From Allopusillimonas ginsengisoli (GTDB lineage Bacteria > Pseudomonadota > Gammaproteobacteria > Burkholderiales > Burkholderiaceae_B), in assembly GCF_004153455.1 (NCBI RefSeq), contig NZ_SDQE01000009.1, positions 1-64,000 on the forward strand: 64,000 bases of DNA, written 5' to 3'. This document shows positions 27,563 through 36,541 of the stretch, one piece after another. How positions within the stretch are numbered: the first letter of the stretch is position 1; every line of letters starts with the position of its first letter. The notes below the pieces were generated by a model. It saw nothing but the letters and a program-made list of their open reading frames with translations, had not been told where the DNA came from and searched no databases. Both the position numbers and the translations under genes were made by a program.

Positions 27563-28267
27563 TTATGCGGGACTACCCACCTTGACGTGCAGCTCTCCCA
27601 GTCCGGCGATCGCACCCACCATGACGTCTCCTGTCACCACAGGGCCAACGCCTTCTGGTGTGCCGGTAAATATCAAATCACCCGCCTTGAGCTCAAACAG
27701 GCTGGACAAATAGGCAATGGCTTCTGGCACGTTCCAGATCATTTGCGACAAGTCGCCGGACTGATGTGCCTGGCCATTGACGCTGAGCGTGATGGCACCT
27801 GCATCCAGCGGCCCTGTATGCGCTAGCGCATGCAAAGGACCAATGGGCGCAGACAGATCAAAGGCTTTGCCAACTTCCCAGGGCCTGCCCTGCTTCTTGG
27901 CTTCGCCTTGCAAGTCGCGACGCGTCATGTCCAGCCCGATGGCATAGCCCCATATACATTCGGCGGCCTGTTCGACACTGAGATCACGTCCACCCTTGCC
28001 CAGCGCAACAACCAGTTCAATCTCGTAATGCAGATTAGTGCTGCGTGGGGGATAAGGCATGACGCCTTGACTGCCGTCGGCCACACTGAGCAACGCATCG
28101 GCCGGTTTGCAGAAAAAAAATGGATCTTCACGGCCGGTGAAACCCATTTCCTTGGCGTGTTCAGCGTAGTTTCGTCCCACACAATAAACGCGCCGAACAG
28201 GAAAAACCAATTCGCTGCCGGACACCGGCAGCGCCACCGGGGGATGAAAAGGAATCACCGATTCCAC
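27563..28267 (-). CDS. Fumarylacetoacetate hydrolase family protein
   Basis: This 234-residue FAH-fold enzyme contains VYCVGRNYAEHAKEMG, the metal-binding LHYEIELVVALGKGG with paired Glu, GYAIGLDMTRRDLQGEAKKQ and FTGTPEGVGPV. It resembles fumarylpyruvate hydrolase and oxaloacetate decarboxylase members, so the substrate is not certain. The start is GTG at 28267, which shares its G with the TAG stop of ppa (TAGTG), with GGGAG about 7 nt upstream. It is therefore translated together with pyrophosphatase. Confidence 0.85.
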   Translation of the reverse strand: MESVIPFHPPVALPVSGSELVFPVRRVYCVGRNYAEHAKEMGFTGREDPFFFCKPADALLSVADGSQGVMPYPPRSTNLHYEIELVVALGKGGRDLSVEQAAECIWGYAIGLDMTRRDLQGEAKKQGRPWEVGKAFDLSAPIGPLHALAHTGPLDAGAITLSVNGQAHQSGDLSQMIWNVPEAIAYLSSLFELKAGDLIFTGTPEGVGPVVTGDVMVGAIAGLGELHVKVGSPA

Positions 28268-28803
28268 TATTTGCTCCCTTGCGCATAACGTGCGGCGCTA
28301 TCCCGAATCTCCGTCAACGCGGCTTCGGGGCCGTCCCAGCCCTGCACCTTGACCCACTTGCCTTTCTCGAGATCCTTGTAATGCTCGAAAAAATGCTGGA
28401 TACGCTGGAGCTCCAGCTCGGGAACATCCTGAACCGTCTTGATCTTGCCATAGGGAGGATAGAGCTTGTCCACGGGAACGGCCAGCAACTTGGCATCTCC
28501 GCCCGCCTCATCTTCCATCTTGAGCACACCGATGGCACGGGCACGGATGACGCAACCAACCTGTACCGGGAACGGTGCCAGCACCAGAACATCGACAGGG
28601 TCGCCATCATCGGAGATGGTCTGGGGGATATAGCCGTAGTTGCATGGGTAATGCATGGCTGTCAGCATGAAGCGATCGACGAATACGGTACCGCTATCTT
28701 TATCAACCTCGTACTTGACGGGATCGGCATTCATGGGGATTTCGATAACAACATTGAATTCGTCCGGCAATTTGGCGCCGGCGGGTACTCGATCTAAGCT
28801 CAT
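28267..28803 (-). CDS. ppa: Inorganic pyrophosphatase
   Basis: This 178-residue family I soluble pyrophosphatase hydrolyses PPi to phosphate in the cytoplasm. The signature [16 protein letters not shown] with the metal-binding aspartates is present, along with [20 protein letters not shown] and the C-terminal [16 protein letters not shown]. It is followed by the FAH-family gene with a one-base stop/start overlap. Confidence 0.95.
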   Translation of the reverse strand: MSLDRVPAGAKLPDEFNVVIEIPMNADPVKYEVDKDSGTVFVDRFMLTAMHYPCNYGYIPQTISDDGDPVDVLVLAPFPVQVGCVIRARAIGVLKMEDEAGGDAKLLAVPVDKLYPPYGKIKTVQDVPELELQRIQHFFEHYKDLEKGKWVKVQGWDGPEAALTEIRDSAARYAQGSK

Positions 28804-28850
28804 GCTTGGTCTTGCCTTGTGTTAAATATAAAAAATCTTGTGTTTGAAAA

Positions 28851-30374
28851 TCAGTCGCGCCGCTTGCTGCGCCCCGCGAGATCTGTCGCTTCGGAAAGAT
28901 CCACGCCCGGTATGGGTGCGCTGTCAAAGTATTCGTCCAGCCCGGCGTTATCGCCCGCTGCGGCTACATTGCCAGAGGCAGCAGACGCCGTGGCCGCCGA
29001 TGCGGGCGGGCCAGCCGATTCTACGCCACCGCCATCCGCATCGAAGAAATCGGCTGCGCTGGCCGCCATGGGAGGCGGCATATCACGCAGAACCTGGGTC
29101 TGCTGGACCATGCCGGCATCCACCAGCGTGGGATCATTCCGCACATCGGCCGCGGGCAAGTAACGATTGATGGCAGGCAACACAGGCATCGTACCTGCCA
29201 CACCCGCAGCCAGACGCCAATGCTTCATGGCGTCGCCAGTGCGACCCAGGCTGTCGTAGAGGCTACCCAGCAGGGCGTGGATACGCAAGTCGCTGCGAAG
29301 CTTCATGCTACGCAGCAGATAATGCTCCCCGGGCCCCCAAAGTTCACCCGTCAAGCACAGTTTGCCGAGCGCGGCCAGCAATGCCGGATCGTCGGGATGG
29401 GATTTCAGCCACCCTTCGGCCTTGCTTAAACGACGCGCCACCTGCTCGGAAGGACATTGTGCATAGGCGCTCAGCAAACGCGGCTCGAGCTTGACATTGA
29501 GCGCCGCCTCCAGGATCTTGGCCGCTTCTTCCTGATTGCCTGCAGCGGTCTGAATAGTTGCGGCAGCCAGGGCAATGTCGGGGAGCGTGCGTTCATCCGA
29601 CTTGAGATCGCCCCAGATGGCTTTGTAGCCGTCGATACCGGCCAGTTGCAGCCGCGCAGCGGCCGACATCTCTATCAGTTGGCGCGCTTCCGATTTTTCG
29701 ATGGCGCCTCGCCGCAGCAGCAGTCGGGTGAGCTCGTAGATGCGCTCGTGATTGTGCAATTGACGATGAGCGCGCAACAAAAGGTGAGTGCTCTGCAGAT
29801 GCGCTGCGCTGGCATCCTGCATGGGTTTGAGCAGTTCAAGCGCCTCCTGCGGGCGATTCTGATCCAAATACATTTCAGCCGCGACAGTGGTTGTCGCTTC
29901 GCGCAGGCGCGTATTGTCCTTGGCGCTGGCAGAGGCGAGCGACAAGGCTTCATCGCGACGCGAAAACTCGCCAAGGTGGTGACACGCTCGCGCCGAGGCC
30001 AGGCCCGCGAGCACTTTTCGTCCGTCAGAGCGCGTACGCCCGATGAGCTTGGAAAGGTCTTTGTCCGCATCCGCATAACGGCCTTCAAGCACCTTTATCC
30101 AACCGTTTTCCAGAAGCTCATGATCCCGTTTCTCGGCACGCAGGGACCGCCACGAACGGAAACGCTCAGGGCCGGCGCCTATCCACGCAAACATCCGCAA
30201 AACGATGTAGAGCACGACAAAGCTGGCAACCAGCAACAAAACCGCCAGTGTCAATGACAATTCGATGCGCCAGGGTTGGGCGATGATGAGTACGTTGCCG
30301 CTGTGTTCGCGCAACACCAGCGCCAGGCAAACGGCAATGACAAAAACAATGAGGGTCCAGAACCAGGTTTTCAT
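28851..30374 (-). CDS. hemY: HemY, TPR membrane protein of the haem cluster
   Basis: This 507-residue inner-membrane protein has two N-terminal helices (FWTLIVFVIAVCLALVL; SLTLAVLLLVASFVVLYIVL), the HemY_N domain and a cytoplasmic or periplasmic array of TPR-like repeats. The acidic C-terminal tail is Ala/Gly-rich. It is named for its place after hemCDX in proteobacteria and is thought to assist haem synthesis. It is not the Bacillus protoporphyrinogen oxidase of the same name. It is 10 bp after hemX. Confidence 0.9.
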   Translation of the reverse strand: MKTWFWTLIVFVIAVCLALVLREHSGNVLIIAQPWRIELSLTLAVLLLVASFVVLYIVLRMFAWIGAGPERFRSWRSLRAEKRDHELLENGWIKVLEGRYADADKDLSKLIGRTRSDGRKVLAGLASARACHHLGEFSRRDEALSLASASAKDNTRLREATTTVAAEMYLDQNRPQEALELLKPMQDASAAHLQSTHLLLRAHRQLHNHERIYELTRLLLRRGAIEKSEARQLIEMSAAARLQLAGIDGYKAIWGDLKSDERTLPDIALAAATIQTAAGNQEEAAKILEAALNVKLEPRLLSAYAQCPSEQVARRLSKAEGWLKSHPDDPALLAALGKLCLTGELWGPGEHYLLRSMKLRSDLRIHALLGSLYDSLGRTGDAMKHWRLAAGVAGTMPVLPAINRYLPAADVRNDPTLVDAGMVQQTQVLRDMPPPMAASAADFFDADGGGVESAGPPASAATASAASGNVAAAGDNAGLDEYFDSAPIPGVDLSEATDLAGRSKRRD

Positions 30375-30384
30375 GGGATGCCCT

Positions 30385-31989
30385 TTACGACCGGTTCAAG
30401 GAAAAAACCGTTGCCCGGGCGTGCGCTGCTCCGATTGAAGCCGTGCTGCCCGCCATGACAGGCGATCCAGGCGCGCGTGCGGACGATCCACCCTCCACAC
30501 GCTCGGGCGCCGAATCAGGCAGTTGCGGCGCAGCGTCGTCAGACTCCGGCACATCCGCCCCTGATTGTGGCACATCGGATTCGGGTTTCGGCGCTTCTGC
30601 GTCTGGCTGCGGCGTATCGGCCCCCGATTGCGGCCCGCCCTGTTCTGGCGCGCCGGTATCGGGCAATGCCTCGTCGCTGTTTGGCGTGGGGGCAGCCTCT
30701 GGCGAAGCCCCGTTCGTTGCGTCGTCGCCAGACTCGGCAGGTGCCTCGCCGGTTCTGTCGAGCTGGTCGGATTCGCCTTGCGCCTTGCGGTCTCGTGCTT
30801 CGCGGAGCACTTCAATGGCCTGGAGGCTATTGTCGACGGTAGGCACGCGGACATCAATGGGCGTGTCCGCAAACTGCCGAGCCAGTTTCAAGGCCTGCCG
30901 GGTCTGCGCAGATTTTGGATCGAAGCGACGCTCAACCGCCTGGAGCAGCGCATCGGTCTCGGTTTCCCATATACCGGGCTGATGCATCATGAGCGCGAGT
31001 TGCGCGGTCATGGTGCGAAGACGCAGATTGTCGCGGAACCGGGTTGCCTGATCCGGCGACATCAGCAGCGCCGATGCGTCGTCCACCCGGCGCACATCGA
31101 TGAAATCGCCTAGGTCCTGACGGACCGAACGCCAGGCCTGGGTGGCCCAGGCGCTCGCCGTGTCCAGGCCTTGGCGCCACCAAGGGCTTTGGGCGGTGCT
31201 GGCAGGTGCTTCCGTGCCTTGCGATGCGCCGGGCTTGGTCTGGGCATTGGAAGGGGATTGTTCTGGCTCGACAGGCTTGGGCGCCGCTTCGTCTGGCACG
31301 AGCAGGGGAGCCTGGCTGACAAGGTTGCTGAACTCTTCAAGCTGAGACGAAATCAGTGCAACGTCGATGGTCGAGGCAGCGCGAAGCCGGTCCAGATCGC
31401 CATTGATCGTCTGCTGCAGCGACGCCAGTCCGGGCCGATTGGCGCGTGCCAATTGGGCCTGGGCAGTTTCCAGTGAAATGATGGCGTTGGCGACATTGCC
31501 GCCCAGCTGCAACTGTTGCTGTGCGATGGTCAGCAGATGATCTATATCGTTCAGCAGAACCAGTTCGGAGCCGCTATCCGTGATCAACTGAAAGGCTTGC
31601 TCCAGGCCATCGATCTGCTCGCGCGAGTCGCGCAGCTCTCGCTGCAATGCAGTGATCTGTTCATGCTGCCGTTGGGCCTGGGCCAGCGCTTCTTGCGCTT
31701 GCTGGCTGGCCTGCTGGGCTGCGCTTGCACTATTGCCCGCTTCTTGCCGGAGCTGGGTTGAGAATGCCGTGAACTGCTGCTGCTGATACCAGAGCGCCGC
31801 CGCCAGGACGAGCGCGACGACCACGACAACGATCAGCACCATCCCCGCCAGGCCACGGCGTTTCGTGGCAGCTTTGCCGGCCTGTGACGCAGGGCGCGCC
31901 GCTGGCTCGGGCCTTGATGTCGCGTTGGATGTCGCGGAAGCCGTTTCCGGCTGCTTGTTTTGCGGGAGCTCGGTGTTTTTATCTGTCAT
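30385..31989 (-). CDS. hemX: HemX, membrane protein of the haem cluster
   Basis: This 534-residue protein has a basic, low-complexity N-terminus and one membrane helix (GMVLIVVVVVALVLAAALWY). A long coiled coil (about residues 75-135) precedes the HemX domain (SELVLLNDIDHLLTIAQQQL). The last 130 residues are a Pro/Asp/Glu/Ser-rich tail with repeated PQSGAD-type units. There is no uroporphyrinogen methyltransferase (CysG-like) domain, despite how some relatives are named. It lies between hemD and hemY. Confidence 0.88.
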   Translation of the reverse strand: MTDKNTELPQNKQPETASATSNATSRPEPAARPASQAGKAATKRRGLAGMVLIVVVVVALVLAAALWYQQQQFTAFSTQLRQEAGNSASAAQQASQQAQEALAQAQRQHEQITALQRELRDSREQIDGLEQAFQLITDSGSELVLLNDIDHLLTIAQQQLQLGGNVANAIISLETAQAQLARANRPGLASLQQTINGDLDRLRAASTIDVALISSQLEEFSNLVSQAPLLVPDEAAPKPVEPEQSPSNAQTKPGASQGTEAPASTAQSPWWRQGLDTASAWATQAWRSVRQDLGDFIDVRRVDDASALLMSPDQATRFRDNLRLRTMTAQLALMMHQPGIWETETDALLQAVERRFDPKSAQTRQALKLARQFADTPIDVRVPTVDNSLQAIEVLREARDRKAQGESDQLDRTGEAPAESGDDATNGASPEAAPTPNSDEALPDTGAPEQGGPQSGADTPQPDAEAPKPESDVPQSGADVPESDDAAPQLPDSAPERVEGGSSARAPGSPVMAGSTASIGAAHARATVFSLNRS

Positions 31990-32004
31990 GGCGCGATTGT
32001 AATC

Positions 32005-32835
32005 CTAGGAGCTGGCTGTACACACTGCCGTCTGGAGCATAGCCCGAAAAACAGACTCTTCGCCAGGCTGGCATATTTTTACCCTTGGCGGCTCCACCTT
32101 ACCAGATGCCGCCAGTACCGATTGTAAGCGTGCCGCGATCCTTTGGTGTATCGCAACAAAGTGCGACCGCTCCCATTCATGCCATAAAGCCAGACGGCGC
32201 ATGTTGTCGGCCACCGCCTCCACACCCTCGCTGCTGGTCAGCAAGAAAATACCCGTGCATCCTGCCTCGAAGCACTCGCGAAGCGCACTGCTTTGGTCAG
32301 GATGCCAGACTGAAGGGCCGCGCCGATATACCGCGAGCCTGTCCACCGCCACGCCCGCCTGCTCCAGGCGCTCGCCCAGCCAGTCCCTGCCGGTTTCTCC
32401 CCGTACAATGAGCGCTCGCTTCATTGAGGACGCACGGCCCTCCAGAAGCGCCCAAAGACTTTCCGAATCCTGGCTGGACGATTCATCATCGGGATACAGG
32501 ATAGCGTGAGCAGGTATATCGCCCATTGCCTGCAGCGCGCATGCGGTCGCTCCGCCCACCGCGGCCGCCAGCGTTGACGAGGGCCAGGTGGCCTTTGTGT
32601 ACAGACGCCGCCAAGCACGAAGGTAACATCGTACGGCATTGCTGCTTACAAACATCACAAGATCATAACAATCCGGTGTGTGACCGGGCGCCAGAACATC
32701 CAGAACGGGAGTGATCAACAAGGCTGGCGCCTGAATGACGCGCATGCCTTCATTCTGCAGGCGCTGGGCCAGCGCGCCATTTTTATCTTGTGGACGCGTC
32801 AGTACCGCGCAGATATTGGCCAATGCGTCTGACAC
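32005..32835 (-). CDS. hemD: Uroporphyrinogen-III synthase
   Basis: This 276-residue cytoplasmic enzyme cyclises hydroxymethylbilane with inversion of ring D. It contains AVLTRPQDKNGALAQRLQNE, YDLVMFVSSNAVRCYLRAW and CTGIFLLTSSEGVEAVADNM, all typical of HemD. The start is GTG at 32835, 13 bp after hemC. Confidence 0.9.
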   Translation of the reverse strand: MSDALANICAVLTRPQDKNGALAQRLQNEGMRVIQAPALLITPVLDVLAPGHTPDCYDLVMFVSSNAVRCYLRAWRRLYTKATWPSSTLAAAVGGATACALQAMGDIPAHAILYPDDESSSQDSESLWALLEGRASSMKRALIVRGETGRDWLGERLEQAGVAVDRLAVYRRGPSVWHPDQSSALRECFEAGCTGIFLLTSSEGVEAVADNMRRLALWHEWERSHFVAIHQRIAARLQSVLAASGKVEPPRVKICQPGEESVFRAMLQTAVCTASS

Positions 32836-32848
32836 AGTAATGCGCCTG

Positions 32849-33796
32849 CTAGGAAACAGCCCCTGCGGCCGATAATCGGGCGAGGATGGGACGCGCGCCC
32901 TGCTCCAGCAGCGTTTGCGCCGCCTGTTCGCCCAATTGTTCCGCGGCAGCGACGGGCCCTTTCGTGGTCGCGGTCAGTACGAGGGAACCATCCGGCTCGC
33001 CCACCAGGGCTCTGACCTGAATTTGATCGCCTTCTATCTGGGCATAGGCGGCGAGCGGAACCTGGCAAGACCCTCCAAGCACGCGTGACACCGCGCGCTC
33101 GGCCAGTGCGCACGCTGCAGTTTCTGCATGAATAAGCGGGGCCAGCCAACGATGCAGATCTTGACGGGAGGCGAGCACTTCTATGCCCAGCGCACCCTGC
33201 CCCGCCGCAGGCAAACTTTGCTCGGGGGATAAATGACTGCGTATGCGATCCTGCAGGCCCAGCCTGCGGAGTCCCGCCGACGCCAGAATAATGGCGGCAT
33301 AGTCGCCTTTGTCCAGCTTGGAAAGCCGGGTGTCAAGGTTGCCGCGCAGAGGCCTTACCTCGAGTTGGGGATAGCGCTGGCGCAGTTGCGCTTCGCGTCG
33401 CAAGCTGGAGGTGCCGACCACGGCTCCCGCAGGCAGTGCGTCGACGCTGCCGTAATCGTTGGAGACGAAGGCATCGCGGGGATCATCCCGTTCCATGACG
33501 ACCGGGAGCGCAAAAGGGTTTTGCAGATCGATAGGAACATCTTTAAGGGAGTGAACCGCAAGATCTGCACGACCGTCCAGCAAGGCGGTTTCAAGTTCCT
33601 TGACGAACAACCCCTTGCCGCCTACCTTGGACAGACTGCGGTCAAGAATCTGGTCGCCGCGCGTGGTCAAGGTGAGCAGGCTGATGTCGCAATCGGGATA
33701 GAGCGCGCGCAGCCGATCGCGCACATGCTCGGCCTGCCACATTGCCAACCTGCTCGCGCGGGTCGCAATGACAAGCCTGGAGGGTGCTTCTGACAT
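32849..33796 (-). CDS. hemC: Porphobilinogen deaminase (hydroxymethylbilane synthase)
   Basis: This 315-residue enzyme joins four porphobilinogen molecules. It contains [20 protein letters not shown], the conserved [14 protein letters not shown] with the catalytic aspartate, and the cofactor cysteine region [20 protein letters not shown]. The frame opens at a TTG (33805) three codons earlier; ATG 33796 is chosen. It begins 5 bp after the stop of a 41-residue membrane peptide. Confidence 0.94.
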   Translation of the reverse strand: MSEAPSRLVIATRASRLAMWQAEHVRDRLRALYPDCDISLLTLTTRGDQILDRSLSKVGGKGLFVKELETALLDGRADLAVHSLKDVPIDLQNPFALPVVMERDDPRDAFVSNDYGSVDALPAGAVVGTSSLRREAQLRQRYPQLEVRPLRGNLDTRLSKLDKGDYAAIILASAGLRRLGLQDRIRSHLSPEQSLPAAGQGALGIEVLASRQDLHRWLAPLIHAETAACALAERAVSRVLGGSCQVPLAAYAQIEGDQIQVRALVGEPDGSLVLTATTKGPVAAAEQLGEQAAQTLLEQGARPILARLSAAGAVS

Positions 33797-33801
33797 AGGA
33801 A

Positions 33802-33927
33802 TCAAATAAAGTAATTGGCAACGACCGCAGCGACAATGCCGACAATCGCGAGTATCAACAAGCCCTGGAGCAGGGACAAGCCCGACTCATAGGGTTTTTT
33901 GCGAGAAGAGGATTTAAACAGACCCAT
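33802..33927 (-). CDS. Small single-helix membrane peptide between terC and hemC
   Basis: This ORF encodes 41 residues starting [16 protein letters not shown], followed by one hydrophobic helix ([19 protein letters not shown]) that ends the protein. AAGGA lies about 8 nt before ATG 33927. It overlaps the upstream TerC gene by 14 bp and stops 5 bp before hemC, the spacing expected of a translated operon member. The basic N-terminus followed by a helix predicts an inner-membrane protein with the N-terminus inside. The helix resembles the start of type IV pilins but lacks Glu5 and any globular part, so pilin is not called. Function unknown. Confidence 0.6.
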   Translation of the reverse strand: MGLFKSSSRKKPYESGLSLLQGLLILAIVGIVAAVVANYFI

Positions 33928-34630
33928 GTGAAATTTCCTTGGACGCCCGACGGCCTGCCAGGATCTTGCCGAGCAGAATGACCAAAAGGGCGCCTACAAC
34001 TGAGGCTGCGATCTCGACCTTGTGGTCGATCGCATCAAACATCTGGACCACAGCGACATCCGAAATCAGCATGCCGCCCGCAATCCAGCCCAACAGGCCG
34101 GCGCCGAAAGTCACAACGAGCGGATAGCGGTCGATAAGCTTCAGCACCAACGTACTGCCCCAGATGATAATGGGCACGCTGACGAGCAGGCCAAAAATAA
34201 CATAATACAACTGATGGTCCATATGCGTATTCTGGGCGGCCCCGGCAATGGCAATCACGTTATCCAGGCTCATGATGAAATCGGCAATGATAATGGTCTT
34301 GACCGCGCTCAACACCGAACTGCTCGCCTTCACGTTGCCATGCTCATCCTGATCGGGGAGCATCAGCTTGACCCCTATCCACAGCAGCAGAATCCCGCCC
34401 GCCACCTTTAGATAAGGAATTTCGAGCAGCGTCAGGGCAAAGGCGATGAGCACTACTCGCAAGACAATTGCGCCGGCGGTGCCCCATAAAATCCCCTGCA
34501 TGCGCTTGCTGGTGTGCAAATTTCGACAGGCCAGCGCAATAACGACGGCATTGTCGCCGCCCAAAAGGATATCGATAAGAATAATCTGGAATACGGCGCC
34601 CCAATGAAGCGTCTCGAAAAACTCAAGCAT
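33914..34630 (-). CDS. TerC-family integral membrane protein (copy 1)
   Basis: This 238-residue membrane protein has seven or so helices and the family's acidic motifs LGGDNAVVIALACR and MSLDNVIAIAGAAQ. TerC relatives are linked to metal-ion export, in some cases manganese, or tellurite resistance. The substrate here is not known. ATG 34630 has GGAAA 7 nt upstream; a TTG four codons earlier is less likely. It is similar to the next gene upstream and probably arose by tandem duplication. Confidence 0.88.
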   Translation of the reverse strand: MLEFFETLHWGAVFQIILIDILLGGDNAVVIALACRNLHTSKRMQGILWGTAGAIVLRVVLIAFALTLLEIPYLKVAGGILLLWIGVKLMLPDQDEHGNVKASSSVLSAVKTIIIADFIMSLDNVIAIAGAAQNTHMDHQLYYVIFGLLVSVPIIIWGSTLVLKLIDRYPLVVTFGAGLLGWIAGGMLISDVAVVQMFDAIDHKVEIAASVVGALLVILLGKILAGRRASKEISHGSV

Positions 34631-34684
34631 CTGAATTTCCAATAAGCTGGGGCCTCTGGCTTTGCCGGTTGGTCCCTGTCAAGA

Positions 34685-34716
34685 GAAACCCCGGGGCGGC
34701 ATACCCGCTCCGGGGC
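34685..34716 (-). terminator. Rho-independent terminator after the second TerC gene
   Basis: On the minus strand CCCCGG-A-GCGG pairs with CCGC-C-CCGGGG around a GTATG loop and is followed by TTTCTCTT. It lies about 35 bp after the stop at 34752 and separates the two TerC genes into different units. Confidence 0.7.
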
Positions 34717-34751
34717 CGATAAGATTCAGCCTATTGTAATTCAGCTACGCG

Positions 34752-35447
34752 TCAGACGGACGCTCGCGCTCTACAGAGTTTTCCTGTTGCCAAAACAATC
34801 ACTGCGCCGGCCAGCCCGACCGCCACGGCAAAATGATGCACCGAGGTATGCAGTTGATGGGTAACGTCATTGACGGTGCCTACCAGCGCCGGATCGCTCA
34901 CCAGCATTTCACCAGCGATATAACCCAGCAATGCAGCGCCCAGCCACACGATCACGGGCAAGCGTTCAATGACTTTCAACAACAGCGTACTGCCGAAGAT
35001 AACCAGCGGAATGCTGATGGCCAGCCCTATGACCAGCAACACAAAATCGCCGTGCGCCGCGGCGGCAACGGCCACTACATTGTCCAGGCTCATGACCAGG
35101 TCAGCCAGCAATATGGTGCGTATGGCGGCCAGCAGACTGCCGTGTTCCCTGGCGTTACCCGTGTCGTCGCCTTCTGGCAGCAACAGGCTGACGCCGATAT
35201 ACAGCAACAGCAGCCCTCCGACCACCTTGAGCCAAGGCAGCAGGAGCAGTTGAGCCGCGACAATGGTAAGAATGATGCGTAAAACAATGGCGCCGGTGGA
35301 GCCCAGCGCAATAGCCGTTTTTTGCTGATTGGCGGGCAATGAGCGCGCCGCCAGTGCGATAACGACCGCGTTATCACCCGATAAAAGTATGTTGACCCAG
35401 ATGATTTCCAGCAAAGCCAGCCAGAATTGTGTCGATCCGACATCCAT
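34752..35447 (-). CDS. TerC-family integral membrane protein (copy 2)
   Basis: This 231-residue paralogue of the adjacent gene has the acidic motifs LLSGDNAVVIALAARS and VMSLDNVVAVAAAA in the same positions and about seven membrane helices. It is separated from copy 1 by a terminator and lies downstream of sucCD. I looked for a manganese-type (yybP-ykoY) riboswitch in the leader and did not see one. Confidence 0.88.
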   Translation of the reverse strand: MDVGSTQFWLALLEIIWVNILLSGDNAVVIALAARSLPANQQKTAIALGSTGAIVLRIILTIVAAQLLLLPWLKVVGGLLLLYIGVSLLLPEGDDTGNAREHGSLLAAIRTILLADLVMSLDNVVAVAAAAHGDFVLLVIGLAISIPLVIFGSTLLLKVIERLPVIVWLGAALLGYIAGEMLVSDPALVGTVNDVTHQLHTSVHHFAVAVGLAGAVIVLATGKLCRARASV

Positions 35448-35577
35448 TTTTCATTTTTCCTATCATGAAGATCCCCCTTCAGAAAAGTCAATGAAACAGG
35501 CTGCGTTGTGCTTTTTTTGTACGCGTTGCGCTATCTTGAACCAGTCGACGGCAGCCAGCCGGCCACCCTGGCACAGG

Positions 35578-35608
35578 CACGGCGAACCCCTGGTAGAGGT
35601 TCGCCGTG
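35578..35608 (-). terminator. Stem-loop after sucD
   Basis: The stem 35578-35588 with 35598-35608 (core ACGGCGAACC / GGTTCGCCGT, perfect) lies about 33 bp after the sucD stop. It has no T-run, so it may act as an RNA-stabilising hairpin or a weak terminator. Confidence 0.5.
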
Positions 35609-35640
35609 TCTGGTTACCCACATTCAATGCTTGAGGATTA

Positions 35641-36522
35641 TCACAGCACCGATTTAAGCAGGCGACCCATTTCGGAGGGATCGCGTGTTGTGCGGATACC
35701 GCACTCTTCCATGATCTTGAGCTTGGCATCGGCGGTGTCGTCGCCGCCAGAGATCAGGGCGCCCGCATGGCCCATGCGCTTGCCTGCAGGCGCGGTAACG
35801 CCTGCGATAAAGCCGACCACAGGTTTTTTCATGTTGTCTTTGGCCCAGCGAGCGGCTTCGACTTCATCCGGTCCGCCGATTTCACCAATCATGACCACCG
35901 CATCGGTGTCTGGATCGTCGTTGAACATCTTGAGGATGTCGATGTGCTTCAGACCATTAATGGGATCGCCGCCAATACCCACTGCCGTCGATTGGCCAAG
36001 CCCAAGCTCGGTGAGTTGCGCAACCGCTTCGTAGGTGAGCGTGCCGGAGCGGCTTACCACGCCAATGCGACCCTTCTTGGAGATATGGCCCGGCATAATG
36101 CCGATCTTGATCTCGTCGGGAGTGATCAGGCCTGGGCAATTGGGCCCGAGCAACAGGGTTTTCTTGTTTTCGTCGCGCATGCGGTTACGGACTTCAAGCA
36201 TGTCGCGCACGGGAATACCTTCGGTAATGCAGATCACCAGATCAAGATCGGCCTCGGCGGCTTCCCAGATGGCAGCCGCGGCGCCTGCGGGCGGCACATA
36301 GATAACCGAAACGGTCGCCCCCGTTGCTGCCTTGGCTTCTTTGACGGTGCCGAAAATGGGCACGCCCTCGAAGTTTTCGCCCGCTTTCTTGGGATGTACG
36401 CCAGCCACGAAAGCATTCTTGCCATCGGCGTACTCGCGGCACATATGGGTGTGGAACTGGCCGGTCTTGCCGGTGATCCCTTGTGTGATGACTTTGGTGT
36501 CTTTGTTGATCAGAATCGACAT
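35641..36522 (-). CDS. sucD: Succinate-CoA ligase, alpha subunit
   Basis: This 293-residue TCA-cycle subunit shows the CoA-binding N-terminus TKVITQGITGKTGQFHTHMC, LLGPNCPGLITPDEIKIGIM, and the active-site histidine region AGVTAPAGKRMGHAGALISG. It follows sucC by 19 bp; together they form the heterotetramer making succinate and ATP from succinyl-CoA. Confidence 0.96.
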   Translation of the reverse strand: MSILINKDTKVITQGITGKTGQFHTHMCREYADGKNAFVAGVHPKKAGENFEGVPIFGTVKEAKAATGATVSVIYVPPAGAAAAIWEAAEADLDLVICITEGIPVRDMLEVRNRMRDENKKTLLLGPNCPGLITPDEIKIGIMPGHISKKGRIGVVSRSGTLTYEAVAQLTELGLGQSTAVGIGGDPINGLKHIDILKMFNDDPDTDAVVMIGEIGGPDEVEAARWAKDNMKKPVVGFIAGVTAPAGKRMGHAGALISGGDDTADAKLKIMEECGIRTTRDPSEMGRLLKSVL

Positions 36523-36541
36523 TTACAAATCCTCAGAATGC

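Noticed and set aside
33802-33927. The 41-residue peptide as a type IV pilin
   Set aside because: It has a pilin-like helix but lacks Glu5 and a globular domain, and there are no pilus genes next to it.
35448-35640. Manganese (yybP-ykoY) riboswitch before the TerC gene
   Set aside because: TerC genes often carry one, but the conserved blocks are not present. Only the sucD stem-loop is visible.
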